DNA from: Marinobacter nanhaiticus D15-8W
GTDB lineage: Bacteria > Pseudomonadota > Gammaproteobacteria > Pseudomonadales > Oleiphilaceae
Reading direction: 5' to 3'
Assembly: GCF_036511935.1 (NCBI RefSeq)
Contig: NZ_AP028878.1
Span: 5,022,001 to 5,086,000 of the forward strand
Length of the DNA stretch: 64,000 bases
Position numbers and translations under genes: made by a program. The notes beneath the pieces were generated by a model. That model searched no databases. It saw only the letters and a list, made by a program, of their open reading frames with translations, and was not told the origin of the DNA. Shown one piece after another: positions 27,173 through 36,721 of the stretch; the first letter of the stretch is position 1, and each line of letters opens with the position of its first letter.

Positions 27173-28042
27173 TTACTGCGCCCTGCTACCGCCCGGATTG
27201 AGCAAGCGCACCAGTTGCGAACCGATGCTGTCGACCGGCTCCAGGATGGCCTGCTGGATACTATTGGTGACCACGCAGTTGTAGTCCGAGCCGGCGTCCG
27301 TTTCCAGGAAGTCGATATACTGCTGCAACTCCTGGATGCTGAACTGCTCATAGGTGTAGAGGTAAGCCGCGTACACCTGTTGCTCCACCACACCTCGCAG
27401 CATGAAACGCTGGTTCTCGATCTCTGCCTTCATTTGCTCGTAGGTCGGCCCCTGGCTGTTAAAGGCAGACATGGCGGACGCCAGACCGAGCTGGACCGCG
27501 ACCGCCGTATCTACGGTGCTCTCGGTGGCACGGGACACGCGGTCGAAATGGGCGAACAGGTCCGCCCGCTGGGTACCCTTGTACTTCTCCATCAGGGACG
27601 AAGCCTTGGACTCGATCTCCTGCCAGGCGGCCGGACTGGATGCCGCCACTTCGGCCTGGGTGATGCGCTCACCTAGCGGGGTTTCGTACCAGTCCAGCAC
27701 CGACTGTAACTGCGATTCGTTCAGACCTTCGTCAAGGTCTACGATCACCTGACGACGAATGTCCGCACTGCTAAAGGCGCGACCGACAATACCGCCAATG
27801 GTATCGGCAATCAGCGGGTCCACCTGACCGGTCTGTTTCAGGCCCTCACGGATGCCCTGGCTCATCATCGCCGGATACTGCGCGATGATCTCGCCCAGGG
27901 GCGAGACACGGACCACGGACTCGGAGAGTGTGCTGGATTGTGACTGAGCCTGCGCCAGGCTCGCGAACATGAACACCAGCAGCGCACCCAGGGACTGCAA
28001 CTGGATCAGGCAACTCGAATTCGTCTTGGGGGATACTCGCAT
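27173..28042 (-). CDS. DUF2059-containing secreted protein
   Basis: A 289-residue protein with a signal peptide ending near AQA|QSQ. The body is all-helical, with VIVDLDEGLNESQLQSVLDWYETPLGERITQAE, the DUF2059 type of motif in which L-x-x-W-x-x-T-P-x-G-x-x-(I/M) recurs, and a second similar region FSIQELQQYIDFLETDAGSDY. The function is unknown; DUF2059 proteins are periplasmic. It lies upstream of ada and downstream of phoU with 190 bases on each side, so a link to either is not evident. A GGAGGAG site lies 11 bases before the ATG. Confidence 0.82.
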   Translation of the reverse strand: MRVSPKTNSSCLIQLQSLGALLVFMFASLAQAQSQSSTLSESVVRVSPLGEIIAQYPAMMSQGIREGLKQTGQVDPLIADTIGGIVGRAFSSADIRRQVIVDLDEGLNESQLQSVLDWYETPLGERITQAEVAASSPAAWQEIESKASSLMEKYKGTQRADLFAHFDRVSRATESTVDTAVAVQLGLASAMSAFNSQGPTYEQMKAEIENQRFMLRGVVEQQVYAAYLYTYEQFSIQELQQYIDFLETDAGSDYNCVVTNSIQQAILEPVDSIGSQLVRLLNPGGSRAQ

Positions 28043-28200
28043 CGCGGTTTTCGCTCCTCCGTTAGGTTGGCTTCGTTATGCCATGCCGGACCTGTCGCAG
28101 CAAGCGCGAAGCCACGGGACAAGATGACGATTTATTGAGAATGCAGCGCTATGGGAAAGGCGAGCCTGCTAAAACAGGCGATAGCGGCGGGAAAGGAGAA

Positions 28201-28226
28201 GCGGTCCCGCCTGGTGACGGGACCGC
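28201..28226 (-). terminator. Hairpin after phoU
   Basis: GCGGTCCCG-CCTGGTGA-CGGGACCGC stem immediately after the phoU stop, followed on the minus strand by TTCTCCTTT. It probably ends the pst-phoU transcript. Confidence 0.55.
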
Positions 28227-28232
28227 ACGGGT

Positions 28233-28958
28233 TCAGTTGCCGACGACTTTCTCGGCCTCTTCCATGGGCGTGTGACGCACGTCCTCGCCCTTGGCCATGA
28301 AAATCACATGCTCGGCCAGGTTGCAGGAATGATCGCCGATGCGTTCCAGGGCGCGCAGTACCCACATGATCGACATGCAGCGCGAGATGTTACGTGGATC
28401 TTCCATCATGAAGGTAATCAGGGTACGGGTGGCGGCCTGGTATTCCTCGTCGACACGCTTGTCTTCCTTCATGATGCGCAGCGCCAGCTCTGAATCCAGG
28501 CGGGCAAAGGCATCCAGGGCATCGCGCAGCATCTGCCCTACATGGTTGCCGATATGACGCACCTCCACGTAGCCACGGGGCGCCTTGCCTTCTTCAGAGA
28601 GGCTAAGGGCAAACTTGGCGATTTTCTTCGCCTCGTCACCGATACGCTCGAGATCCGACACCATCTTGATGACGGAAATGACCAGGCGCAGGTCCCGGGC
28701 GGCCGGCTGACGACGGGCGATGATACGGGTAGCTTCCTCATCGATTTCCAGCTCCAGGCGGTCCACCTGCTTGTCGCGGCCGCGGATCTCATCGGCTCGG
28801 TGGCCATCACCATCGATCAGGGCATCGATGGCATCGACGACCTGCTGCTCGACCATACCCCCCATGCGCAGGAAATCTTCCTTGAGTCCCGCCAGATCCT
28901 CGTTGAACTGATGGGAAATGTGGTCGCCGTAGACATCTTCCTTCTTTTTCATACTCAA
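28233..28958 (-). CDS. phoU: Phosphate signalling protein PhoU
   Basis: A 241-residue all-helical protein (E. coli 241). It shows the duplicated PhoU domain with metal-binding acidic motifs: [21 protein letters not shown] and [14 protein letters not shown] in the first half, and [15 protein letters not shown] in the second. PhoU couples the Pst transporter to the PhoR-PhoB system and represses the Pho regulon when phosphate is plentiful. It is the last gene of the operon, 19 bases after pstB, with GGAGA before the ATG. Confidence 0.95.
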   Translation of the reverse strand: MSMKKKEDVYGDHISHQFNEDLAGLKEDFLRMGGMVEQQVVDAIDALIDGDGHRADEIRGRDKQVDRLELEIDEEATRIIARRQPAARDLRLVISVIKMVSDLERIGDEAKKIAKFALSLSEEGKAPRGYVEVRHIGNHVGQMLRDALDAFARLDSELALRIMKEDKRVDEEYQAATRTLITFMMEDPRNISRCMSIMWVLRALERIGDHSCNLAEHVIFMAKGEDVRHTPMEEAEKVVGN

Positions 28959-28977
28959 TCTCCGTTTCCGGTCGGCA

Positions 28978-29862
28978 TTAACCGAAACGACCGGTGATAT
29001 AGGATTCGGTCAGCTCGTGCTCGGGCGAGGTAAAGACCTTGTTGGTCTCGTTGACCTCGACCAGATGACCCAGGTGGAAATAGGCCGTGCGATGAGACAC
29101 CCGGGCCGCCTGTTGCATGGAGTGGGTTACGATAATAATCGTATAACTCTCGGACAGCTCCGAGATCAACTCCTCGATTCGAGCTGTCGCAATCGGGTCG
29201 AGCGCCGAACACGGCTCGTCCATCAATACGACTTCCGGGCTGACGGCAATCGCACGAGCGATACACAAGCGCTGTTGCTGACCACCGGATAGGCCGGTAC
29301 CCGTGGTATCGAGCCGGTCCTTCACTTCGTTCCACAGCCCGGCGCCACGCAGGCTTTTCTCCACGATATCGTCGAGGTCGGATTTCCGGTTGGCCAGACC
29401 ATGGATACGCGGGCCATAGGCCACGTTGTCGTAGATCGACTTGGGAAACGGGTTCGGCTTCTGGAAAACCATGCCTACCCGGGCACGCAGCTCCACCACA
29501 TCGCGCTTGGGATCGTAGATATCGTTGCCATCCAGTGTCAGTTCGCCTTTGACGCGACAGATATCGATGCTGTCGTTCATGCGGTTGAGGCAACGCAGGA
29601 AGGTCGACTTACCGCAACCGGACGGACCGATGAAGGAGATCACCTCGTTCTTGGCGATGTCCAGGCTGATGCCCTTGATCGCCCGGTTCTGGCCGTAGAA
29701 GACTTCAACATTGCGCAGGCTGAATTTCGGATCGGATACGAACGGCGAACCGACTGTCTTGCCCTCGAGCTTGGAATCGTCAAAGGTCGCCTCGGCCTGC
29801 GGAACCTGTTCTTCCTCAGGTGTCTCCAGGGTGTTTGTGAGACTGGGGTTCATGGTGTTCAT
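28978..29862 (-). CDS. pstB: Phosphate ABC transporter ATPase PstB
   Basis: A 294-residue ATPase. Walker A is [10 protein letters not shown], the signature is [15 protein letters not shown], and Walker B is [23 protein letters not shown] after Walker A is specific to PstB. There is a 35-residue N-terminal extension compared with E. coli PstB (257), rich in acids and without known function. It energises phosphate import with PstA and PstC. AGGAGA precedes the start; the spacing to pstA is 13 bases. Confidence 0.96.
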   Translation of the reverse strand: MNTMNPSLTNTLETPEEEQVPQAEATFDDSKLEGKTVGSPFVSDPKFSLRNVEVFYGQNRAIKGISLDIAKNEVISFIGPSGCGKSTFLRCLNRMNDSIDICRVKGELTLDGNDIYDPKRDVVELRARVGMVFQKPNPFPKSIYDNVAYGPRIHGLANRKSDLDDIVEKSLRGAGLWNEVKDRLDTTGTGLSGGQQQRLCIARAIAVSPEVVLMDEPCSALDPIATARIEELISELSESYTIIIVTHSMQQAARVSHRTAYFHLGHLVEVNETNKVFTSPEHELTESYITGRFG

Positions 29863-29875
29863 GGGAAATCTCCTG

Positions 29876-31150
29876 TTACCACCGACGCTCGAGGCGACGG
29901 CGCATCCAGATGGCTAGTGCGTTCATACCGATCAGGAACGTCAGCAGGACCATGATGGCAGCGGACGCCCGTTCAATAAATGCGAGTTCCGGGCTCCCTG
30001 CCCAAAGGAAAATCTGTACCGGCAAAACAGTCGCTGCGTCGGTGAAACCGTCGGGTACGTCGACGATAAACGCGACCATGCCGATCAACAGCAGCGGCGC
30101 CGTTTCCCCCAGCGCCTGGGCCATACCGATGATCGAGCCGGTTAACATACCGGGCATCGCCAGCGGCAGGACGTGATGGAGCACGACCTGCATTTTCGAG
30201 GCGCCAATGCCTTCGGCAGCCTCACGGATCGACGGCGGTACGCTCTTGATGGCCGCGCGACTGGAAATGATGATCGTTGGCAAGGTCATCAGCGTTAACA
30301 CCAGACCACCCACCAGCGGCACCGAACGTGGCAGACCGAACAGGTTGATGAATACCGCCAGGCCCAACAGACCAAAGATAATGGATGGTACCGCCGCCAG
30401 GTTGTTGATGTTGACCTCGATAAAATCCGTCAGCCTGTTCTGGGGCGCAAACTCTTCGAGATAAATGGCTGCAGCCACGCCTATCGGAAATGACAGCACG
30501 AGGGTGACAGCCATCGTCAGCAGAGAACCCACCATAGCTCCTAAAACACCGGCACTTGTGGGTTCCCGGCTATCACCGTGGGAGAAGAACACGTCGTTGA
30601 ACGCCCCTTCGATAACGCCAGCCTCGACCAGCTCATCCACCCAACGCTGCTGTTCGTCGGAGAGCTTGATGGAGTAATTGGGATCGTCCGCATGCTTGAC
30701 GTAGACACTGGTGTCATCGCTCGCCAGGAATGTCATCTTCTGGGGCGAACCCAGAATTTCCGGCCTATCGATAACAGCCTCGCGTAAGGTGTTGGAGGCA
30801 TACGGATTAATGAGGCGCCCCAACGACTTTTCGTCGCCCTCGCCGGCGCTAGGCACCGCCCGTTTCAATGCTTCGACAATCGGTTTGCCATAGTTCCCAC
30901 GTCGCAGGGATTCCGGGTCGGAGGGGTCTTCGATTTCCATGGTATCCGGATCCAGACGTACCTCCAGGGTCATCGTTGTCTTGATGAAGCCGGAATATCC
31001 CTTGCCGATAATATCGGCAAACAGGATCACCAGGGCCGAGATCGCCAAGGCTATTGCGAGAATGCCGTAGAGTCTGAAGCGCCGCTCCTTGCGATACCGG
31101 CGCTTGAGCGATTTGCGGACGAGCTCCGCCTGTTCGTGTGAATTACTCAT
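29876..31150 (-). CDS. pstA: Phosphate ABC transporter permease PstA
   Basis: A 424-residue permease, much longer than E. coli PstA (296). After a first membrane segment near residue 40 there is an inserted region of about 130 residues, likely periplasmic, before the core of membrane helices. The EAA loop that docks the ATPase is [21 protein letters not shown]. The start codon overlaps the end of pstC (ATGAGTAA), showing translational coupling. The longer start at 31186 lies inside pstC and is not preferred. The insert is shared with long PstA proteins of marine gammaproteobacteria as far as I know. Confidence 0.93.
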   Translation of the reverse strand: MSNSHEQAELVRKSLKRRYRKERRFRLYGILAIALAISALVILFADIIGKGYSGFIKTTMTLEVRLDPDTMEIEDPSDPESLRRGNYGKPIVEALKRAVPSAGEGDEKSLGRLINPYASNTLREAVIDRPEILGSPQKMTFLASDDTSVYVKHADDPNYSIKLSDEQQRWVDELVEAGVIEGAFNDVFFSHGDSREPTSAGVLGAMVGSLLTMAVTLVLSFPIGVAAAIYLEEFAPQNRLTDFIEVNINNLAAVPSIIFGLLGLAVFINLFGLPRSVPLVGGLVLTLMTLPTIIISSRAAIKSVPPSIREAAEGIGASKMQVVLHHVLPLAMPGMLTGSIIGMAQALGETAPLLLIGMVAFIVDVPDGFTDAATVLPVQIFLWAGSPELAFIERASAAIMVLLTFLIGMNALAIWMRRRLERRW

Positions 31151-32531
31151 ACTGTTCCCGATATTTGCGAACCACGTGAAGGGCAACGATATTCAGCACC
31201 AGGGTGACGACGAAGAGCATCATGCCGAGGGCAAAGGCGGACAGGGTTTTGGCACTGTCGAATTCCTGGTCGCCGGTCAAAAGGGTCACGATCTGGACCG
31301 TGACGGTCGTGACCGCGTCCAGCGGATTGGCCGTCAGGTTTGCGGCAAGACCGGCTGCCATGACGACGATCATGGTTTCGCCGATCGCCCTGGAAACGGC
31401 TAGCAGGATACCGCCCATGATGCCCGGCAGTGCCGCCGGAAAGATTACCTTAGTCATGGTCTCGGCCTGGGTTGCGCCGAGAGCCAGGGAGCCGTCACGC
31501 ATAGTTTGGGGCACCGCATTGATCACGTCGTCAGAGAGCGACGACACAAACGGGATGATCATGATCCCCATGACCAGACCTGCAGCCAGGGCGCTCTCGG
31601 TAGAGGCATCGAGCCCGATGGCGTGTGCGGCATCGGCGATAAAGGGCGCCACCGTCAACGCTGCAAAAAAGCCGTATACCACGGTGGGAACACCGGCCAG
31701 CATTTCCAGCAGTGGCTTGACGATCCCGCGCATGCGTTTGGACGCATATTCCGAAAGGTAGATAGCGGACATCAGTCCCACGGGTACGGCCACCAACATG
31801 GCAATGCCGGAAATCAGCAGCGTACCCACGAACAGCGGGATCATACCGAAAGCCCCTTCGGCGCCGACCTGGTCGGCACGGATGGCGGTCTGGGGGCTCC
31901 AGTTAGTACCAAAGAAGAATTCAATGAAAGAGATCTTCTGGAAAAAGCGGACCGTCTCAAAAATGACGGAAAAGACGATGCCCATGGTGGTCAGGATCGC
32001 CAAAGCCGCGCACATGAAGAAGATCTTGCGCAGCATGGATTCCACCTTCTCGCGAGCATTGATGTGCGGCGCAATCCGCAACCACGCTATAAAGGCGCCA
32101 AGAACAGCTACGCAAACGACCAGAATGGTCATCATGAACTTGCTTTCTTCGCGTAGTGTGGTGAGCAACTTCGCAGCCTCAACGATCCCCTCTGGCGCAT
32201 ACTTAGGGTTCAGCGCGCCAGACGCCACGTTGCTGATTTGCGAGAGGACAAGGCTCGCCCTGCCGGCCGATTCCGGCCTCAGGTCCTCGGGCAAGGAGGC
32301 CACAACCAGTGTCTGAATCACCTTATCTTCGAAACCCAACCAGAAAGCGAAGATAATCAGGGCGGGCAAGCCGCACCAAAGGGCCGCGCGGGCCGCGTAG
32401 TAGAATGGCAGGGACTTGAGGTGACGAATCCCGCCCAGCGGCGATGCGATCGCGCGGGACCGGGCATAACCCAGTGCAAACGCGATACCCACCAGAACCA
32501 CAAGCAGCGGAAATAGATTGGCCGGTTGCAT
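31143..32531 (-). CDS. pstC: Phosphate ABC transporter permease PstC
   Basis: A 462-residue permease (E. coli 319), again extended at the N-terminus: two membrane segments flank a periplasmic stretch (about residues 65-115) before the conserved core. The core EAA loop is LGATQAETMTKVIFPAALPG. IRADQVGAEGAFGMIPLFVGTL marks the start of the conserved permease domain. With PstA it forms the phosphate channel. It overlaps pstA by eight bases. A 250-base gap with a hairpin separates it from pstS. Confidence 0.94.
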   Translation of the reverse strand: MQPANLFPLLVVLVGIAFALGYARSRAIASPLGGIRHLKSLPFYYAARAALWCGLPALIIFAFWLGFEDKVIQTLVVASLPEDLRPESAGRASLVLSQISNVASGALNPKYAPEGIVEAAKLLTTLREESKFMMTILVVCVAVLGAFIAWLRIAPHINAREKVESMLRKIFFMCAALAILTTMGIVFSVIFETVRFFQKISFIEFFFGTNWSPQTAIRADQVGAEGAFGMIPLFVGTLLISGIAMLVAVPVGLMSAIYLSEYASKRMRGIVKPLLEMLAGVPTVVYGFFAALTVAPFIADAAHAIGLDASTESALAAGLVMGIMIIPFVSSLSDDVINAVPQTMRDGSLALGATQAETMTKVIFPAALPGIMGGILLAVSRAIGETMIVVMAAGLAANLTANPLDAVTTVTVQIVTLLTGDQEFDSAKTLSAFALGMMLFVVTLVLNIVALHVVRKYREQYE

Positions 32532-32720
32532 GTTTTCTCTCTTTGAGTCTATTTTCTGGTGCTGAGAAGCTGTCCAGGCGGGGCACAGTCTACAATTTCA
32601 CCCCAAACAGGTCACAGCTTGGCCAGACCTTACCTTCAAACCAGAACAGAACTCGGTTTCAAAACCAGTATTCGTTTTCGAACTACAACTTCTGCTCACG
32701 TTATGCGTCCTCGAGACGCG

Positions 32721-32754
32721 AAAAGTGCGGAGCCCAAAGGACCCCGCACTTTCA
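32721..32754 (-). terminator. Hairpin between pstS and pstC
   Basis: AAAGTGCGG and CCGCACTTT form a stem just after the pstS stop codon. The minus-strand 3' side ends ACTTTTCG. It may partly stop transcription and so make more pstS than pstCAB message, or protect the pstS 3' end. Confidence 0.65.
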
Positions 32755-32778
32755 ATCACCTAAGTGACCGAAGCTGTA

Positions 32779-33831
32779 TTATTTCAGCTCGTCACCGGTC
32801 ATTGGCTTAAGATTTTGCGCTTGCTCGGCCCACTGCTCGCGTGAGGCCTCGTCGAGCGGGATCAGGCCAACATCTGCCAGGTAGCCATTCGGTCCCCAGG
32901 TTTGCTCGCTGGTGAACTCGGTTACGTACTCTGGGATACCCGGTACAACACCGACGTGGGCTTTCTTCACATAGAACCACAGTGAACGCGCAATCGGGTA
33001 AGCGTCGCTGGAAATGTTTTCCATGGTCGGCTCTTTACCATTGATCGTTGCCGCCTGCAGGGTACCCGCATTCTCTTCCAGGAAGCTGTAGCCAAAGATA
33101 CCGTAGGAGGATGTATCGCTGGTCAGCTTCTGGACGATAAGGTTGTCGTTCTCGCCAGCTTCGATGAAGGCACCGTCTTCACGCATGCTCATGCACGCCT
33201 GGTCCTTCTTGTCGCCTTCCATTTCCTCGATCATCGGGAATTCGGCACAGCCGCCTTCCATAACCAGCTCGTTGAAAGCGTCGCGAGTACCGGACGTCGG
33301 CGGGGGGCCCATGACACGGATCGGCTTGTTCGGCAGGCTGGAGTCGACGTCACTCCAGTTCTTGTACGGGTTGGCGACCAGTTTGTCACCGCCCTTCGGA
33401 TCCGGAACCTCTTTGGCCAGTGCCATATAAAGCTGCTTGAGGGTCACGTCCAGGTTTTCAGCTTTGTTGGAGCTGGCGATGACGATGCCGTCGCTACCGA
33501 TCTTGACTTCGGTGATCTCTTCAACGCCGTTGCTCTGGCAGCGCTCGAACTCGCTCGGCTTCATACGGCGAGATGCGTTGGTGATGTCAGGATGCTCGGT
33601 GCCAACACCTTCACAGAACAGCTTCAGTCCGCCGCCGGAACCGGTGGATTCCAGCTTCGGAGTCGGAAAATCAGTGTTACGACCAAAGCGCTCGGCCACA
33701 ACCGTCGCGAACGGATAAACAGTGGAAGAACCGACGATGTTGATGGTGTCGCGCGCCAGGGTCGGGGTGGATACGGCGGCCAGGGCGCCGGCTACCGCTA
33801 CGCTTGCGACAGCTGCTTTCAGGTTTTTCAC
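32779..33831 (-). CDS. pstS: Phosphate-binding periplasmic protein PstS
   Basis: A 350-residue secreted protein with a signal peptide (KNLKAAVASVAVAGALAAV, cut near TLA|RDT). Phosphate-contact segments are NIVGSSTVYPFATVVAE, STGSGGGLKLFCEG and PPTSGTRDAFNEL. It captures phosphate for PstCAB. The start is a GTG with GGAGG six bases upstream. It is the first gene of the operon, 125 bases downstream of two tandem Pho boxes. Confidence 0.95.
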   Translation of the reverse strand: MKNLKAAVASVAVAGALAAVSTPTLARDTINIVGSSTVYPFATVVAERFGRNTDFPTPKLESTGSGGGLKLFCEGVGTEHPDITNASRRMKPSEFERCQSNGVEEITEVKIGSDGIVIASSNKAENLDVTLKQLYMALAKEVPDPKGGDKLVANPYKNWSDVDSSLPNKPIRVMGPPPTSGTRDAFNELVMEGGCAEFPMIEEMEGDKKDQACMSMREDGAFIEAGENDNLIVQKLTSDTSSYGIFGYSFLEENAGTLQAATINGKEPTMENISSDAYPIARSLWFYVKKAHVGVVPGIPEYVTEFTSEQTWGPNGYLADVGLIPLDEASREQWAEQAQNLKPMTGDELK

Positions 33832-33955
33832 GTTGAGCCTCCATAATGCGATTTATCTGACGGGCAATCCCCGACTGCAACGGATTTTTTTGGCAGTCGG
33901 GCCCGTATGCGAAACCGGCAGTGGTGAGCCGATGTGTGAAGCCTAAGCACTATTT

Positions 33956-33973
33956 ATTACACTTAGATGACAG
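33956..33973 (-). promoter_or_regulatory. Pho box 2 (promoter-proximal)
   Basis: On the minus strand CTGTCAT-CTAA-GTGTAAT: two 7-base PhoB half-sites with the standard 4-base spacer (consensus CTGTCAT-N4-CTGTCAT). One base differs in the second CAT. Confidence 0.75.
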
Positions 33974-33978
33974 GCGTT

Positions 33979-33996
33979 ATGACACTTATATGACAC
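33979..33996 (-). promoter_or_regulatory. Pho box 1 (promoter-distal)
   Basis: On the minus strand GTGTCAT-ATAA-GTGTCAT, nearly perfect PhoB half-sites with a 4-base spacer, five bases from the second box. It lies in the pstS regulatory region. Confidence 0.82.
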
Positions 33997-34219
33997 ACCC
34001 GGGATTTTACAAATCCAAGCAAAACGTTTTTAACTGCGGTAAGTTGCGAGTTGCATGCAATTTTCGACGACAGGTTTGCGGCTGCTAACCTAGGTGCCAA
34101 TGTAAAATTGAGTGAACAGATAGACTTAGCCATTCGTCGGCAATTGCATCATTTTTCTTGCAGGGCCTGGCTCAGCCACTAACATGTTCCTTTATTGCCA
34201 ACCAACAAAATAAGAAATC

Positions 34220-34777
34220 ATGGATCAGCATTCCCCCCTCGTCCGGCTCACCGGAATCCTCGACCGCTTTACCGAAAACACGGGCCGAACCCTGGCCTGG
34301 CTCAATATCGCCATGGTCTTGCTGACGTTTACTGTGGTGGTCATGCGGTATGTGTTCGACCAGGCCTCCATTTTTATGCAGGAAACCGTTATCTACACCC
34401 ATGCGACGGTATTCCTGCTGGCCAGCGCCTACACCCTTAAACATAACGAACACGTCCGTGTGGATATTCTCTACCAACGCATGTCCGGTAAGGGTAAGGC
34501 ACTTGTTGATCTGCTCGGCACCCTGTTCCTGTTGCTGCCGGTGGTGATCTTTATCCTCGTAACGAGCTGGGACTATGTGATGCGCTCCTGGCGGATTTTC
34601 GAAACCTCTCCGGAAACCAGCGGAATTCCTGCGGTGTTCCTGCTCAAGACGCTCATCCCGGTTATGTGTGTGCTTATGATTATCCAGGGCGTTGCCGAAG
34701 TGTTGCGCAACGTTGCCGTGCTGGGTGGCGCACTGCCCAAGGAACCCGCCGCCCTTCCCTCGGAGGAAAAGCTTTGA
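34220..34777 (+). CDS. dctQ: TRAP transporter small permease DctQ
   Basis: A 185-residue protein with four membrane segments, typical of the small TRAP subunit. Family features are NTGRTLAWLNIAMVLLTFTVVVMRY in the first helix, then QETVIYTHATVFLLASAYTLKHNEHVRVDI, in which the HNEHVRVD motif is diagnostic, and a final segment ending near GIPAVFLLKTLIPVM. It works with DctM to import an organic acid with sodium. Its stop overlaps the TTG start of dctM (TTGA). The matching DctP is on the other strand at 36722-37894. Confidence 0.92.
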   Translation: MDQHSPLVRLTGILDRFTENTGRTLAWLNIAMVLLTFTVVVMRYVFDQASIFMQETVIYTHATVFLLASAYTLKHNEHVRVDILYQRMSGKGKALVDLLGTLFLLLPVVIFILVTSWDYVMRSWRIFETSPETSGIPAVFLLKTLIPVMCVLMIIQGVAEVLRNVAVLGGALPKEPAALPSEEKL

Positions 34778-36159
34778 ACGTCGTTGTCGAGTTTCTCCCC
34801 CTGATCATGTTCGCGGTCGTCTGCCTGGTCCTGATGGCAGGCTATCCCGTGGCTTTCTCACTGGCCGGCACGGCCCTCGCCTTCGCATTGGGCGGTATGG
34901 CCTTCGGCGTCTTCGATGCCGGCTTTCTCGGGGCCACGCCCAACCGCCTTTATGGCCTGATGACCAACGAGACCCTGATCGCCGTGCCGTTGTTCATCTT
35001 TATGGGCTGCATGCTGCAGCAGTCGAAAATCGCTGAAAACCTGCTCGAAAGCATGGCAGAGCTATTCAAGGGGCTTCGCGGTGGCCTGGGCGTTTCTGTC
35101 GCGTTGGTAGGCATGCTGCTTGCCGCAAGTACCGGTATCGTCGGTGCCACGGTCGTTACCATGGGGCTGATCTCGCTGCCCACCATGCTCAAGCGCGGCT
35201 ATAGCCCATCACTGGCTACCGGGACCATCTGTGCCACCGGCACCCTGGGTCAGATTATCCCGCCCTCGATCGCGCTGGTCCTGCTGGGGGATGTCATGTC
35301 CAGCGCCTACCAGCAGGCCCAGCGCATGCAGGGGATTTTCAGTCCGGATACGGTTTCGGTGGGCGACCTGTTTGTCGGTGCGCTGATTCCAGGGCTGATC
35401 CTGGTGCTGCTCTACATTATCTACGTCGTAGCAGTCGCCTTCATCAAACCGTCCGCCGCTCCGGCCCATGGCAGCCTCGAAGGCGACGAGCAGCGGCGCG
35501 AAGTAAGGCTGTGGCACGACCTGACGCCACCGCTGATCCTGATCGTTGCGGTCCTTGGTTCGATCCTTGCCGGTATCGCCACCCCTACCGAAGCGGCGGG
35601 TGTCGGCGCCCTGGGCGCAACGATTCTCGCCGGTCTGCGCCGTCAACTGGGTATCAGGGTATTGCGTGACGTCTGCCAGCAGACCACCCGGGTCACCTGT
35701 ATGGTGTTCCTGATCCTGATCGGGGCAGCGATCTTCTCGCTGGTGTTCCGCGGCTACGGTGGCGACGACCTGATCCACGGCCTATTCGAGGGCATGCCCG
35801 GTGGCGTGGTCGGAGCGATGATCGTGGTCATGGTGGTCATCTTCCTGCTCGGTTTTATCCTGGACTTCATCGAGATCACCTTCGTCGTGGTGCCGATCGT
35901 CGCGCCGGTGCTGCTGAAGATGGGCCTGGACCCGGTCTGGCTGGGCATCATGATTGCCCTGAACCTGCAGACCTCCTTCCTGACGCCACCGTTCGGCTTC
36001 TCCCTGTTCTACCTGCGAGGGGTCGCGCCGCCCGAGATTCGTACCTCACAGATCTATCGCGGGGTGATTCCTTTCATTATCATTCAGCTGTTCATGCTGG
36101 TGTTGCTGTCTTTCTGGCCAGAACTGGCCACCGGGCTACCGGATTATCTCTATGGATAG
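34774..36159 (+). CDS. dctM: TRAP transporter large permease DctM
   Basis: A 461-residue protein with about twelve hydrophobic segments. Typical DctM parts are PVAFSLAGTALAFALGG, NETLIAVPLFIFMGCML, ATVVTMGLISLPTMLKRGYSP with TGTICATGTLGQIIPPSI, and LQTSFLTPPFGFSLFYLRGV near the C-terminus. I choose TTG at 34774, with GGAGG six bases before it and a four-base overlap with dctQ. It is the translocating subunit of a sodium-driven uptake system for a small carboxylate. The periplasmic receptor is encoded convergently. Confidence 0.93.
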   Translation: MNVVVEFLPLIMFAVVCLVLMAGYPVAFSLAGTALAFALGGMAFGVFDAGFLGATPNRLYGLMTNETLIAVPLFIFMGCMLQQSKIAENLLESMAELFKGLRGGLGVSVALVGMLLAASTGIVGATVVTMGLISLPTMLKRGYSPSLATGTICATGTLGQIIPPSIALVLLGDVMSSAYQQAQRMQGIFSPDTVSVGDLFVGALIPGLILVLLYIIYVVAVAFIKPSAAPAHGSLEGDEQRREVRLWHDLTPPLILIVAVLGSILAGIATPTEAAGVGALGATILAGLRRQLGIRVLRDVCQQTTRVTCMVFLILIGAAIFSLVFRGYGGDDLIHGLFEGMPGGVVGAMIVVMVVIFLLGFILDFIEITFVVVPIVAPVLLKMGLDPVWLGIMIALNLQTSFLTPPFGFSLFYLRGVAPPEIRTSQIYRGVIPFIIIQLFMLVLLSFWPELATGLPDYLYG

Positions 36160-36238
36160 CTGCCATAGCGCATGACACGCTGTAAAACGGCCCCTCGCAC
36201 AGAGCATTCAATAAAAAGACAGTATTGGCGAAACAACC

Positions 36239-36640
36239 ATGAACCTGACGGACGACGACAAACCCAACCCCCGGGGCCAGCTGGCCCTGCAGGTAGTACC
36301 CCTGCCCTCGGACACCAACGCCAACGGCGATGTCTTCGCCGGCTGGCTGGTCAAGCAGATGGATATGGCGGCCGCGACCACCGCCGGACGCATCTCCAAG
36401 GGCCGCAACGCCACGGTCGCCATCGACCGTATGGAATTCCTCTCGCCGCTGCGGGTCGGTTCCCAGGTGGCCTGCTACACCGAACTGGTGGACATCGGCC
36501 GCAGCTCCATGAAGATCAACGTAGAGGTCTGGACCCTGGACCGCGACAAGGAACGGATGCGCAAGGTCACCGAATCCTTGTTCGTATTCGTTGCTATCGA
36601 CGAACACGGGCGTATCCGGGAAGTACCGCAGCAGCGTTAG
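36239..36640 (+). CDS. YciA-type acyl-CoA thioesterase
   Basis: A 133-residue hotdog-fold protein. PLPSDTNANGDVFAGWLVKQMD is the family's active-site segment (asparagine and aspartate near residues 27-31 and the helix starting GGW/AGW), followed by VAIDRMEFLSPLRVGSQVACY and GRSSMKINVEVW. It hydrolyses acyl-CoA thioesters, with wide chain-length range in YciA. It lies 80 bases downstream of dctM, so it may be read from the same transcript, and 80 bases before the convergent dctP gene. The gene has no strong ribosome-binding site. Confidence 0.88.
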   Translation: MNLTDDDKPNPRGQLALQVVPLPSDTNANGDVFAGWLVKQMDMAAATTAGRISKGRNATVAIDRMEFLSPLRVGSQVACYTELVDIGRSSMKINVEVWTLDRDKERMRKVTESLFVFVAIDEHGRIREVPQQR

Positions 36641-36672
36641 GAACCAGACCTGCCTGCCACAAACCTGCTACA

Positions 36673-36706
36673 AAAAAGCCCCGCCATGTCGCCATGCCGG
36701 GGCTTT
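36673..36706. terminator. Bidirectional terminator between thioesterase and dctP genes
   Basis: AAAAAGCCCCG and CGGGGCTTTT give a stem with an A-run on one side and a T-run on the other. It separates convergent genes and also fits as the terminator for each of them. Confidence 0.85.
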
Positions 36707-36721
36707 TGCTATACCGCATAT

